Source of the DNA: Cupriavidus plantarum
Lineage (GTDB): Bacteria > Pseudomonadota > Gammaproteobacteria > Burkholderiales > Burkholderiaceae
Length of the DNA stretch: 64,000 bases
Reading direction: 5' to 3'
Assembly (NCBI RefSeq): GCF_905397285.1
Contig: NZ_CAJPUX010000002.1
Span: forward strand, 124,001 to 188,000
Shown: positions 34,080 through 42,781 of the stretch, piece after piece
Layout: every line of letters begins with the position of its first letter
Numbering within the stretch: position 1 is the first letter of the stretch
Position numbers and translations under genes: made by a program
Notes under the pieces: model-generated
The model's input: only the letters and a program-made list of their open reading frames with translations
Database searches by the model: none
What the model was told of the DNA's origin: nothing

Positions 34080-35459
34080 TTACATCGGCCGGCCTGCCTC
34101 GACCCATTCTCTTGTAGCCGTTGACGTGAGGCGGAACCGGGCGCAGTTGTACTCGCCCAATGACTGTAGCGTTTCGGCGAGCAGTGCGGCGAATCCGGGC
34201 GCCTTGTCTTCCGTGTGTGCGACGCCTTCGACCGCTGCGGCGGCTGACTGGCGCTCCAGCACGATCATCCTGACGGCTTCTTCCAGCGCTGGCCGATAGC
34301 GAAGGCGCCGCGGGTCCGGGGAGGCGAAGGAACTCTTTACGACGGCGTATTTTTTGATGGACCGACGGTAGGTCCATGCGAAGAGATCTACTGCCGCCGC
34401 CGCATTCTGCAACGCGTAGATGCCCAGCATGGCTTGAGCGTAGTCCGACGGGTCCACGTCGAGGAATGCCAGTGGCGCGCAGTTATACAGCATCAACGGT
34501 ATATTTGCCGCGAGCCGGCTCGTGCGCTTGTTGCCGTCCTCGAACGGCTGCAGGTAGGCAACGTTGACCCATAGAAAGAACGCGCCTTCGACGGGGTTCT
34601 TGATGAGGCGTGCCTTGTCAACGATGGCCTGCAGCATCTCGTGCAATACCGCGGGTACCTGCGCGGGCACATACACCGTGTCGCTGATATTGACGACCGT
34701 GCCGCGGATCGTACCGAGGGCGTTATCGTTCGCCAGCAATGCCTCCATCAGCGTCGCATGCAAGTTGCGAAGTACGGCCGTCGTCAGTCCCTCGGTGGGA
34801 ACCCCTTCCACCAGATACTCGATCGCCCGCTTGTGGTTGAGCAGCATGACCGCGTCGGTGTCATCCCCATCGACGCCGCGTTCGAACAATTCCTTCGTTG
34901 CCAGCAGCGTGTATCGGTTGCCCTCGAGGCGCGACGAGGACCAGGACAGGTCGATGAGCAGTTGCTCGAACACCTTGCGCGCGTACGTACCCGCCGGCTG
35001 CTGTCCAGCCAGCCTTCCCGCCTGATAGAGCTCATCCGCGAGGCGTTGCGGAAGCAGGTAGCTTTCGTTTGGACGGTAGGCGTCAACGAAGTCACGGTGA
35101 TAGGTGACCGGGTCTCTTGCGCCGAGGGGCAAGCTCAATCGATCGCGTAATGCCAGCGATGCCTCTGACCAGTCGGGATGAGCGAACGGGTCGGCTGCGG
35201 TTGCATTGTCGGCGCCGGGCAGGGGAACTGGCGCGGTGTTCGTCGGTTGCCCTGATGGTGTCAGACGATAACGCGTGGTTCTCGCTTTCCCGGAACGGGT
35301 CAGCTTGCCTTCGGCAAGAAGCGCGTCGATATGCCGGCGAACCGTCGCGGAACTCCCTTGCACTTCGCGAGTGATGTCGCTCGACGACACCTCGCCTGTG
35401 CCCGCTTTTGCCAGACGTTCGATGGCCTCGAGGACTTGCGTGGAAGATAGTCGGTGCAC
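34080..35459 (-). CDS. Fic-domain protein with winged helix, degenerate catalytic motif
   Basis: 459 residues, GTG start. Residues 1-70 form a winged helix (EAIERLAKAGTGEVSSSDITREVQGSSATVRRHIDALLAEG). The Fic core follows: inhibitory helix motif SSRLEGN (S-x-x-x-E-G), then YLQPFEDGNKRTSRL where Fic enzymes have H-P-F-x-D/E-G-N-G-R. The catalytic His is replaced by Gln, and GNGR reads GNKR. AMPylation is therefore not expected from the canonical mechanism. The DNA-binding part and the palindromes upstream suggest a regulator, probably of itself. No antitoxin gene is adjacent. Confidence 0.9.
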   Translation of the reverse strand: MHRLSSTQVLEAIERLAKAGTGEVSSSDITREVQGSSATVRRHIDALLAEGKLTRSGKARTTRYRLTPSGQPTNTAPVPLPGADNATAADPFAHPDWSEASLALRDRLSLPLGARDPVTYHRDFVDAYRPNESYLLPQRLADELYQAGRLAGQQPAGTYARKVFEQLLIDLSWSSSRLEGNRYTLLATKELFERGVDGDDTDAVMLLNHKRAIEYLVEGVPTEGLTTAVLRNLHATLMEALLANDNALGTIRGTVVNISDTVYVPAQVPAVLHEMLQAIVDKARLIKNPVEGAFFLWVNVAYLQPFEDGNKRTSRLAANIPLMLYNCAPLAFLDVDPSDYAQAMLGIYALQNAAAAVDLFAWTYRRSIKKYAVVKSSFASPDPRRLRYRPALEEAVRMIVLERQSAAAAVEGVAHTEDKAPGFAALLAETLQSLGEYNCARFRLTSTATREWVEAGRPM

Positions 35460-35472
35460 GAGGCTCGGTCGG

Positions 35473-35496
35473 ATCTGCTCAATGGGGTGAGCAGAT
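35473..35496. promoter_or_regulatory. Inverted repeat ATCTGCTCA-N6-TGAGCAGAT, Fic leader
   Basis: Perfect 9-bp arms lie 14 bp before the GTG start of the Fic-like gene. They use the same half-site as the larger palindrome upstream, so one protein probably binds both. Confidence 0.7.
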
Positions 35497-35522
35497 TAAA
35501 CCAATTTGAGCCGATTTACCGA

Positions 35523-35546
35523 ATATCTGCTCAATTGAGCAGATAT
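35523..35546. promoter_or_regulatory. 24-bp perfect palindrome upstream of the Fic gene
   Basis: ATATCTGCTCAATTGAGCAGATAT is longer than the quoting limit, so only its core is given: ATCTGCTCAATTGAGCAGAT (35525-35544), with the symmetry extending two bases on each side. It is a strong operator candidate in an AT-rich promoter region. Confidence 0.7.
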
Positions 35547-35588
35547 ATGCATTCATAAGTGCTCTATAATTATCTTTCGATCCAGCGC

Positions 35589-35617
35589 GAGCAGATTTTA
35601 CCCCGCTACGTCTGCTC
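35589..35617. promoter_or_regulatory. Third GAGCAGA/TCTGCTC pair
   Basis: GAGCAGA (35589-35595) and TCTGCTC (35611-35617) form a wider inverted repeat that reaches into the end of the ABC ATPase gene. It repeats the half-site of the two upstream operators. Confidence 0.5.
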
Positions 35618-37060
35618 ACCAATTGCTACCCGCCGCGGACCCAGGCTCCCGGCGATAAACGGATCGTGCGTCACGACCATCAGCGCGCAACCGCGCTCGA
35701 GGGTCATGTTGACCAGGGTGTCGAAGACCTCCTGTTGCGTGATGGGGTCCAGGCGGGACGTCGGTTCGTCGGCGAAGAGGAAGACGGGGTCGAGCAGCAG
35801 GGTGCGGAGGAGGGCGAAGCGTTGCAGTTCCCCGCCGGAGATTTCGTTGGGCAGGCGCGCGAGCAAGGGTTCCGGCAGGCGCATCTGCTGCATCAGCGGG
35901 GCGATGCGGGCGTTGTCCAGACGGTGGCGGTTGCACAGGTCCGCCAGCGCGTGGCCGATGGCTCGGCGCGGGGCGAAGGCGGAGGTCGGTTCCTGATAGA
36001 GCTTTTGGTAGCGTACGCGTTCGATGGACGCGTGGCGGTGGACTGTGCCTTTGTCGGCGGAGACGAGGCCTAGCAGCACGTTGCCGAGGGTGGATTTGCC
36101 GCTGCCGCTTGGGCCCGTGACCGCGACGCGGTCGCCCGCGCGCAGCGTGAGGGTCAGGTCGCGGAACAGTGTGCGGTGCGCGCTGCGGTGGCCGCTGCGG
36201 TGGCCGCTGTGGTGGCCAACATCCTTACGCAGACCTGTGGCGGTGAGCACCTCCTCCCCCGCGGCCGCCGTGTGGGCTGCCGCGTGAGCCTTCCACGAAG
36301 CAGGGTCGGCGGCGAGCAGGGCGCGGGTGTAGGTGTGTGCAGGCTGCGCCAGCACCGTTTGCGGCTCGCCCCGTTCGACGACGTCGCCGGACAGCATCAC
36401 GGCGACGTCGCCGCCAAGCGCGCGGGCGACGGCGATATCGTGAGTGATGGTCAGCACCGTGCAGCCGGACTCGAGTGCCTGCCGCAGACGCGTCATGATC
36501 TCGTCGCGGGCGGTGTGGTCCAGCCCTTTCGTCGGCTCGTCGACGATCAGCACGGGCGCGCCGCCCGCGCGCGTGATCGCGAACGCGGCGCGCTGGGCCA
36601 TGCCGCCCGAGAGGGTGATGGGCCATGCCATCGCCGCCCCGCCAAGACCCAGCGTCCTCAGATCGTCGAGCGTGCGCGTCCATGCTTCCGTACGCGACTT
36701 GGCGCCGACCAGCGCGTGCGTTTCCGCAAGTTGCGCGCCGACGCGCATCGTCGGGTCGAGGGCGATCCATGGCTCCTGTGGGAGGAGCGCGATGTCTCGG
36801 CCCCAGCTCGCGCGGCGCGACCGGACGTCGTTGGCTTCGAACGCGCGGCCGCCCAGTACGATGCGGCCGCGCGCGCGCAGTCCGCGCGGCAGCGTGCCCA
36901 TGATGGCGTGGGCCAGCAGGCTCTTGCCCGAGCCGCTTTCGCCAAGCAGCGTAAGCGCGCGACCGGCGTGCAGCGCGAACGAGACGGGGCCGAGCAGATG
37001 GCCCTCGGGACCTTCCACACGAAGCGTGTCGACTTCGAGCAGCGGTTGCATCGGCGTCAT
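35606..37060 (-). CDS. ABC transporter ATPase, fused double NBD (peptide/nickel type)
   Basis: About 484 residues with two complete nucleotide-binding domains, as in DppDF/OppDF fusions. NBD1: Walker A GESGSGKS, signature LSGGMAQR, Walker B LIVDEPTKGLD. NBD2: GPSGSGKS, ISGGELQR, FLFADEPTSRLD. The linker (about residue 290) contains a His/Ser/Gly/Arg repeat made by three 12-bp DNA units. Start overlaps the upstream permease stop by four bases. It energises the importer with the two permeases and the solute-binding protein upstream. Confidence 0.93.
   Translation of the reverse strand: MTPMQPLLEVDTLRVEGPEGHLLGPVSFALHAGRALTLLGESGSGKSLLAHAIMGTLPRGLRARGRIVLGGRAFEANDVRSRRASWGRDIALLPQEPWIALDPTMRVGAQLAETHALVGAKSRTEAWTRTLDDLRTLGLGGAAMAWPITLSGGMAQRAAFAITRAGGAPVLIVDEPTKGLDHTARDEIMTRLRQALESGCTVLTITHDIAVARALGGDVAVMLSGDVVERGEPQTVLAQPAHTYTRALLAADPASWKAHAAAHTAAAGEEVLTATGLRKDVGHHSGHRSGHRSAHRTLFRDLTLTLRAGDRVAVTGPSGSGKSTLGNVLLGLVSADKGTVHRHASIERVRYQKLYQEPTSAFAPRRAIGHALADLCNRHRLDNARIAPLMQQMRLPEPLLARLPNEISGGELQRFALLRTLLLDPVFLFADEPTSRLDPITQQEVFDTLVNMTLERGCALMVVTHDPFIAGSLGPRRVAIGEQT
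36181..36216 (-). repeat. 12-bp tandem repeat in the ATPase linker
   Basis: Three units of CGCTGCGGTGGC (one with a single change) encode the Gly-His-Arg-Ser-type repeat between the two ATPase domains. Confidence 0.85.
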
Positions 37061-37857
37061 GCGGCTTGCCTCCGTCCGGCGCCGCCAAGCAGCACCAGCG
37101 TCAACGTCGCAAGCGTCAGCACGACGATCGGGCAGGCGATGATCCATGGCGCCTCGGCGGCGTAGGGTAATAGCTCGGTCATCATGAGCCCGAGCTCGGC
37201 CGATGGCGGTTGCGCGCCGAGCCCGATGAAGCCCATTGCGGCCAGCGCGAGCACCGCCGCGCTCGCGCCGAAGCTCATGAGCGTGCCGAGCAGTGGCAGC
37301 AATTCCGGCAACACGTGATGGCGCAGCACATGCATCGGCCCAAAACCCAGCAACCGCGCCGCCTCCACATGCTCGCTCGCCAGCACCACCGCCGCCGACG
37401 CGCGCGTGACGCGGAAATATTCCACCCAAAGCACCAGCGAGAGTCCGACATACAGCGGCCAGAACGCCCCCGGCGCAAAAGCGCTGAGCAGCAGCACGAG
37501 CAGCAGCCCCGGCAATGCCAGCACCGCATCGGCGATGGCGCCGATACCCCGCGCGGTCCAGCCGCCGCGCCATGCGGCCAGCAGTCCGAGCAACGTGCCG
37601 GGAACCGCCGCCGTGATCACGCTGAGGACGGCAAGGCCGAGCGACAGGCGACTGGCGCTCGAGAGGCGGGCCAGCATGCTGCGGCCGAGATGGTCGGTGC
37701 CGAATGGCTCGTGGAGGCTCGGCGGTTGCAGGATGCCGTACAGGTCCTGCTCGAACGGCGCGCGGCCAGCGATCCAGGGGCCCACGAGCGCGAAGGCCGC
37801 GAGCATCAGCAGTAGCGCGAATCCGCAGCGGTGACGCGGAGAACGCCACATCGTCAT
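37057..37857 (-). CDS. ABC permease, DppC/NikC-like
   Basis: About 266 residues, five to six helices. The N-terminal motif PFGTDHLGRSMLARLSSASRLSLGLAVLS is the DppC/NikC hallmark. The EAA loop reads EHVEAARLLGFGPMHVLRHHVLPELLPLL. GGAGGTGG precedes ATG 37857, which overlaps the stop of the DppB-like partner. It forms half of the membrane pore of the importer. Confidence 0.93.
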   Translation of the reverse strand: MTMWRSPRHRCGFALLLMLAAFALVGPWIAGRAPFEQDLYGILQPPSLHEPFGTDHLGRSMLARLSSASRLSLGLAVLSVITAAVPGTLLGLLAAWRGGWTARGIGAIADAVLALPGLLLVLLLSAFAPGAFWPLYVGLSLVLWVEYFRVTRASAAVVLASEHVEAARLLGFGPMHVLRHHVLPELLPLLGTLMSFGASAAVLALAAMGFIGLGAQPPSAELGLMMTELLPYAAEAPWIIACPIVVLTLATLTLVLLGGAGRRQAA

Positions 37858-38921
37858 TGGCCACCTCCATGACGCGCGCCGCGTGACCACGGTCGCAAGC
37901 GCAGCCGGGGATCGATGCCCGCGCACGCGAGATCGACGAGCGTATTGAGCGCGACGAACATCAATCCCATGACGATGGCCGTGCCCTGAATCATCGGCAC
38001 ATCGCGCCCGAAGATCGCATGCACGAGCGCATGACCGATGCCCGGCCACGCGAACAGCGTCTCGATGACGACGACGCCTTCGACGAGAAAGACCAGCTGG
38101 ACCCCGAGATAGGCGACGAGCGGAATCGCCGCGTTGCGGATGCCATGGCGCAGCAACGCGTCGCGATCGGTAAGCCCCTTGGTCTGGGCAAATCGGAAAT
38201 ACGGCGACGACGCCACCGCCGCCATCGCATCGCGTGCTACGCGCATGGAAGTCGCGGCGAGGCCGAGGCCCAGCGTAATGGCGGGGGCAATCAGGCCGCC
38301 ATGCTCGTGCGGCCCCGCTGCGGGAATGAGCGCGAAGTCGATGGACAGGACCGACACGAGCACGATGCCCAGTACAAAGGGCGGCATCGCCCGTAGCAGT
38401 ACCGAGGCCATGAGCGTGGCCCGATCCATCGTGCCGCCGGCATGCAGGCCGGCGACAAGGCCCAGCGGCACGGCGATCGCGCACGACACGGCCAGCGCGG
38501 CGATGGCGAGCGTCAATGTGTGCCCGAGCTGATGACCAATCTCCGCAATCACCGGTGCGCCGGTTACGGCGGACAGGCCAAGATCGCCTTGCAGCAGCCG
38601 GTGCCACCACTGGATGAGTGCCTGCGACCATGGCAGCCCAAGACCGAGTTCCGCGCGCACGGCCTCGGCGGCCTGCGCGGTCACCATGTCGTAGCCATAG
38701 CGGCCCGCCGCGATACGAAAGGCCATATCGCCGGGCAGCAGGCGCATCATGACGAAGCTCAGCGTGCCGACAAGGGTGGCGACGATCAGGGCCTGGAGCC
38801 CGCGCTGCAGCACGATGCGCGACGCGGTACGGGCGAGCCCGCTCGCGAGCGGGAGGCGTGCCGTCGTTGCGGCGTCGGGCAAGGTTGCCGGCAGCGCGCC
38901 GGGAGCGGAACGGTCGTTCAT
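37854..38921 (-). CDS. ABC permease, DppB/NikB-like
   Basis: About 355 residues. The first helix (LQALIVATLVGTLSFVMMRLLPGD) and the EAA loop (SPYFRFAQTKGLTDRDALLRHGIRNAAIPLVAYLG) are those of the peptide/nickel permease B subunit, and FLVEGVVVIETLFAWPGIG is intact. ATG 38921 overlaps the stop of the solute-binding protein (ATGA). The N-terminal 35 residues are longer and more polar than usual. Confidence 0.93.
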   Translation of the reverse strand: MNDRSAPGALPATLPDAATTARLPLASGLARTASRIVLQRGLQALIVATLVGTLSFVMMRLLPGDMAFRIAAGRYGYDMVTAQAAEAVRAELGLGLPWSQALIQWWHRLLQGDLGLSAVTGAPVIAEIGHQLGHTLTLAIAALAVSCAIAVPLGLVAGLHAGGTMDRATLMASVLLRAMPPFVLGIVLVSVLSIDFALIPAAGPHEHGGLIAPAITLGLGLAATSMRVARDAMAAVASSPYFRFAQTKGLTDRDALLRHGIRNAAIPLVAYLGVQLVFLVEGVVVIETLFAWPGIGHALVHAIFGRDVPMIQGTAIVMGLMFVALNTLVDLACAGIDPRLRLRPWSRGARHGGGQ

Positions 38922-40531
38922 GATTGCCACTGCAATTGCGTCAGACGATAGGTGCGCTCGTACGGGTCGATCGACACGTGCGCAAGGCGCGGATTGGCCG
39001 CAAGCGTCTGCCGATACCAGACGACGGGAATCAGCGGCAGCTCGCGCTGCAACACCGCGGCGATCTGGCTACGCAAGGCTCTTGCCTGCTGGGTATCGGA
39101 CGTATCGCCGATTGCAGGCAGTTCCGCAAGCGCGGCCGAGACGGTGGACGAATGCCAGCCCATCGGCCCCCAGTCGCCACCGTCGCCGTTGAAGTCCTGC
39201 GCCACCGCGCCGAACGCGTCCGGCACCACACCATAGTTGCGCGCGAAGAGCCCCAGCGCGAGCGATCCGTCGCGATGCGAGAACGGAATGTCGCTCGAGT
39301 TGCCGACCGCCACCCGGACCTCGATGCCGACGCGCCGCATCTGCTCCTGAATCGCCGTGGCGATGACGGGCAGCTCCGGACGGTCGGGAAACGTGCGCAA
39401 CGTCACGGCGAAGCGATCGCCCCCGCGCCGCAGGATGCCATCGCTCCCGGCGGCCCAGCCGGCTTCGCGCAGCAACCGCTGTGATGCCGCGGGGTCAAAC
39501 GCCAGCGCGGGGAGCGCTGCATCGTGCCATCCCGGCAGCGACGGCGGAAACAGTTGCGTCGCGGCCAGCTGTGGATCGCGCAGGATCGCGGTGGCGATGC
39601 CGCGGCGGTCGAGCGCCAGCGACATGGCCTGCCGCACGCGCGTATCGGCAAAGAAGGGATGACCGGCGTTGACCTTCAGCAACGTGGTCCGCGGAACGGT
39701 CACCGCATGCACGCGCACGTTTGGCGCGCGACGCAACCGCGCGAGTGTGCCGGGATCGAGGCCATACGCGAGATCCGCCTGACCGCCTTCGATCATCAGC
39801 GCGCGCATCTCCGCACGGCCCACCGACAGATACGACGCCTCCCGAATGGCGGGAGGTGCGCCGCGCCAGCCGTCGAACGCGGCAATCGAAAATCGTTGCG
39901 GCGGTTCGAGATCGACGATGCGATAGGGGCCGGACCCCACGATGGTCCGTACGTTGCCATCGTGGGCGAACGATGCCGGGGCAAGCACTTGCGTGCTGCT
40001 GTGCGACAGCAACGCAAGCAACGGAGAAAACGGCCGCGTCAGGCGGATGCGCGCCGCGTCGCCGTCTACGAGCATCTCCGCGATCGGCGCGCGCGCCAGC
40101 GCACCGGCCGGATGCCGTGCACGGTTCAGTGCCGCGACGATATCGCCCGCGCGAACGGGGGTGCCGTCGTGGAAGCGCGCATCGGCGCGGGGCAGAAAGC
40201 GCCATGTCAGGCGATCCGCGGACACGTTCCAGCGTGCCGCCAGCCCGGGGACGGGTGTGCCATCCGGGTCGAAGTCGACGAGCGTCTCCGTGACCTGCAT
40301 GCGGGAGAACAGATAGCCGTTGCGCAGCGGGTCGAGACTCGACATTTCCCATGGGCCGATCACACGCACCGCGTTGCGCGGCATGGCGGGGGGCGGCGAG
40401 GTCGAATGCGCTTCCGCTGGACTCGCTGTCGCCAGCAGGCCGCCGAGCGGCGACAACGCGGCCGCGCGCAGCACACGTCGGCGCGGGAGAGAGGCGGGCT
40501 CGGCGAAGGCGGGCAGTCGCGGCGCAGGCAT
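38918..40531 (-). CDS. Family 5 ABC solute-binding protein (peptide/nickel type)
   Basis: 537 residues. A twin-arginine-like signal (LPRRRVLRAAALSPLGG) suggests export, possibly through Tat. The SBP_bac_5 body shows ITWRF-type TWRFLPRADARFHDGTPVRAGDIVAAL, VGSGPYRIVDLEP and NAGHPFFADTRVRQAMSLALDR. This family carries peptides, nickel, or metal chelates. Its position directly after a TonB-dependent receptor favours a chelate or siderophore-like ligand delivered from the outer membrane. Confidence 0.92.
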   Translation of the reverse strand: MPAPRLPAFAEPASLPRRRVLRAAALSPLGGLLATASPAEAHSTSPPPAMPRNAVRVIGPWEMSSLDPLRNGYLFSRMQVTETLVDFDPDGTPVPGLAARWNVSADRLTWRFLPRADARFHDGTPVRAGDIVAALNRARHPAGALARAPIAEMLVDGDAARIRLTRPFSPLLALLSHSSTQVLAPASFAHDGNVRTIVGSGPYRIVDLEPPQRFSIAAFDGWRGAPPAIREASYLSVGRAEMRALMIEGGQADLAYGLDPGTLARLRRAPNVRVHAVTVPRTTLLKVNAGHPFFADTRVRQAMSLALDRRGIATAILRDPQLAATQLFPPSLPGWHDAALPALAFDPAASQRLLREAGWAAGSDGILRRGGDRFAVTLRTFPDRPELPVIATAIQEQMRRVGIEVRVAVGNSSDIPFSHRDGSLALGLFARNYGVVPDAFGAVAQDFNGDGGDWGPMGWHSSTVSAALAELPAIGDTSDTQQARALRSQIAAVLQRELPLIPVVWYRQTLAANPRLAHVSIDPYERTYRLTQLQWQS

Positions 40532-40589
40532 CGGGTATCGAATGTTTCGAGGATCGGTATCGGACCGGTATGGGAATGGAGATCGTCGA

Positions 40590-42698
40590 TCAATAGCTGA
40601 GCCGCAAGCCCACCCGCACGGTGCGTCCCAACCCCGGCGCCACCCAGACGCTGCTGTACGAGCTGGTGTAGTAGGTGCGATCGAACAGGTTGTCGATGTT
40701 CATCGACACGCGCACGGTCTTGCTGTACTGCCAGTACGCCAGCACATCGGCCAGCGTGTACGTGGGCAGCGAGAACGAGTTCTGCGAATCGCCCGCGCGC
40801 GTGCCGACGTAGCGCACACCGCCACCCACGCCATACCGCTGGCCGATAGGCGCCTGATCTTCGTAGATGGCCATCACGCTCGCGCTCGTGCGCGGGATAT
40901 TGGCCAGCGGCGTCCCCGACGCGAGCCGCGCGTCCTGGGTGACCTCGGCATCGGTGAAGGCGAAGTTACCCGTCACGCGCCAGTTCGTGGTGATCTGCCC
41001 GGCCACGTCAAGCTCCACGCCACGGCTACGCGCCTCGCCGGCGGCGATCTGATACGACGCATCGAGCGGGTCGGTCGTCAGCACATTGCGCTTGCGGATA
41101 TCGAACACGGCGAGCGTCGCGCTTGTCCGGCGATCGGTGCTGTCGAATTTCACGCCGGCCTCGACTGCACGGCCATGCTCGGGAGAGAACGCATTGCCGC
41201 TGGCGTCGCTGCCCGCGTTCGGGCGGAACGAGCGGCTCGCGTTGGCAAACAGCGAGATGTTCTGGCTCGCGAGGTACGTCACGCCGATCCGCGGCGATAC
41301 CGCCGTCTGATGCTGGCTGGTGTTCGTTCCGCGCAGACGGTTGTCGAGCGACTGGTTGTAGATGTCGAAGCGCGCTCCGGCCAGCACGCGCCAGCGCTCG
41401 CCGAACTGCATCTGATCCTGCGTGTAGAACCCGACGTTGGTCTGCCGCTCGTACGTGTTCGTGTTCGGCAGCAGCGACGGCGGCGTCTGGCCGTAGACCG
41501 GCGAATAGATGTCGATCGCGTAAGGCGCGGCCGCGCTCGGATTGCGCCGCAGCAGCACCTGGCTGTTGCTGAAGCGATAGGTGTCGACGCCAAGCAGCAA
41601 TTCATGCCGCACCGGGCCGGTCGCGAACTTGCCCGTGACGTCGGCCTGCAGCGAGACATCGTCCGACTGGAAATCGCGATAGCGCCGCTGCCGCGTCAGC
41701 GTGCGGCCATCGGCCTGCAGCGCGGTGGCCTCGGTCGAGAACCCTTCCAGACTGCCGCCGCGATAGGCCATCGCCACGCGGCCCTTCCAGTCGTCCGAGA
41801 ACTGATGCTCGACGGAGAGCTGATGGGACTGGCTGTCGAGACGGATGTCGCCATCGTTCGGCTCGCCTAGGAAACGCGAGCGCGGCACCGCGCCAAGATG
41901 GCCGTTGACGGCCACCACGCCGCGGTCCAGCGGCACCGTATAGCGCTGGATCTCGCCCGTGTACTCGATGATGGTGTTCGGACCGACGGCCCATGTCAGC
42001 GACGGCGCGAGCAGATAGCGCTGCGTGTTCACGAAGTCGCGAGAACTGCCGTCATGGTTCGCCACGGCGATCAGGCGTCCCGCGACATTCTCGCCGAGGG
42101 GACCCGTGATATCGGCCACGCCGCGATAGTGATCGTAGTTACCGGTCTCGAGCTCGTACGTCTGCGCGGGCTTGAACTGCGGTTGCCGCGTGACGATGTT
42201 CAGGATGCCGCCGGGATCGCTGCTGCCGTATAGCGACGACGCCGGGCCCTTCAGGACTTCGATGCGTTCGATCGTCGCCGTGTCGCGCGGTGCGGTGTAG
42301 CCGCGATTCGCGGCGAAGCCGTTGACGAGATAGCCCGCACCCGTGTTCTCGTTACCGCTGAAGCCCCGAATCGCGTAGTTGTCCCAGAGCCCGCCAAAGC
42401 CGTTCTGCCGCGATACGCCGCTGGCATAGTCGAACGTCTGGTCGAGCCGCGTCGCGCCAATATCGTCGACCAGCGTGCGCGGCAGCACGCGCACGGACTG
42501 CGGAATCTCGCGCAACGGCGTTTCGGTCCGCGTGGCGCCTGTGGCGTAGCGGGAGGCGTAGCTATCCTCGGCCGTGCCGGTCACCACGACCTCCGGCAAG
42601 CGCGCGTCTTCGGCGCCGGCCTGGGTGGCGAGCAGCGTCGCCGCGAGCGCGAGTGAGCGAGGCTTGAAGCGGGAAGAAGACATTCGAGGCACGGGCAT
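40590..42698 (-). CDS. TonB-dependent receptor, siderophore/metallophore type
   Basis: About 702 residues. After the signal peptide comes LPEVVVTGTAEDSY (TonB-box region), then the plug with TPLREIPQSVRVLPRTLVDD, NYAIRGFSGNENTGAGYLVN, VLKGPASSLYGSSDPGGILN and the 22-strand barrel ending VGLRLSY with a terminal aromatic. This plug pattern belongs to the FhuA/FoxA/FpvA group rather than to BtuB. It would import a chelate into the periplasm for the ABC system that follows 58 bp downstream. ATG 42698 is used; ATG 42683 is an alternative. Confidence 0.93.
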   Translation of the reverse strand: MPVPRMSSSRFKPRSLALAATLLATQAGAEDARLPEVVVTGTAEDSYASRYATGATRTETPLREIPQSVRVLPRTLVDDIGATRLDQTFDYASGVSRQNGFGGLWDNYAIRGFSGNENTGAGYLVNGFAANRGYTAPRDTATIERIEVLKGPASSLYGSSDPGGILNIVTRQPQFKPAQTYELETGNYDHYRGVADITGPLGENVAGRLIAVANHDGSSRDFVNTQRYLLAPSLTWAVGPNTIIEYTGEIQRYTVPLDRGVVAVNGHLGAVPRSRFLGEPNDGDIRLDSQSHQLSVEHQFSDDWKGRVAMAYRGGSLEGFSTEATALQADGRTLTRQRRYRDFQSDDVSLQADVTGKFATGPVRHELLLGVDTYRFSNSQVLLRRNPSAAAPYAIDIYSPVYGQTPPSLLPNTNTYERQTNVGFYTQDQMQFGERWRVLAGARFDIYNQSLDNRLRGTNTSQHQTAVSPRIGVTYLASQNISLFANASRSFRPNAGSDASGNAFSPEHGRAVEAGVKFDSTDRRTSATLAVFDIRKRNVLTTDPLDASYQIAAGEARSRGVELDVAGQITTNWRVTGNFAFTDAEVTQDARLASGTPLANIPRTSASVMAIYEDQAPIGQRYGVGGGVRYVGTRAGDSQNSFSLPTYTLADVLAYWQYSKTVRVSMNIDNLFDRTYYTSSYSSVWVAPGLGRTVRVGLRLSY

Positions 42699-42711
42699 GT
42701 TGTCTGTCTAT

Positions 42712-42726
42712 TGCAACAAAGTTGCA
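42712..42726. promoter_or_regulatory. Inverted repeat before the TonB receptor gene
   Basis: TGCAAC and GTTGCA flank AAA, 14 bp upstream of the receptor start. Short and AT-flanked, it could be an operator in a separate receptor promoter. Confidence 0.4.
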
Positions 42727-42781
42727 TATAGTAGCAGCGATGTCGAGCGCCCGACAGAAAATTTTCGAGGAAGGATCCGCG

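Noticed and set aside
34080-35459. Fic protein as half of a toxin-antitoxin pair
   Set aside because: No small partner frame is adjacent, and the catalytic motif is degenerate.
40590-42698. TonB receptor as a BtuB-type vitamin B12 receptor
   Set aside because: The plug and TonB-box region resemble FhuA/FoxA-type siderophore receptors rather than BtuB, despite the nearby cobalamin riboswitch.
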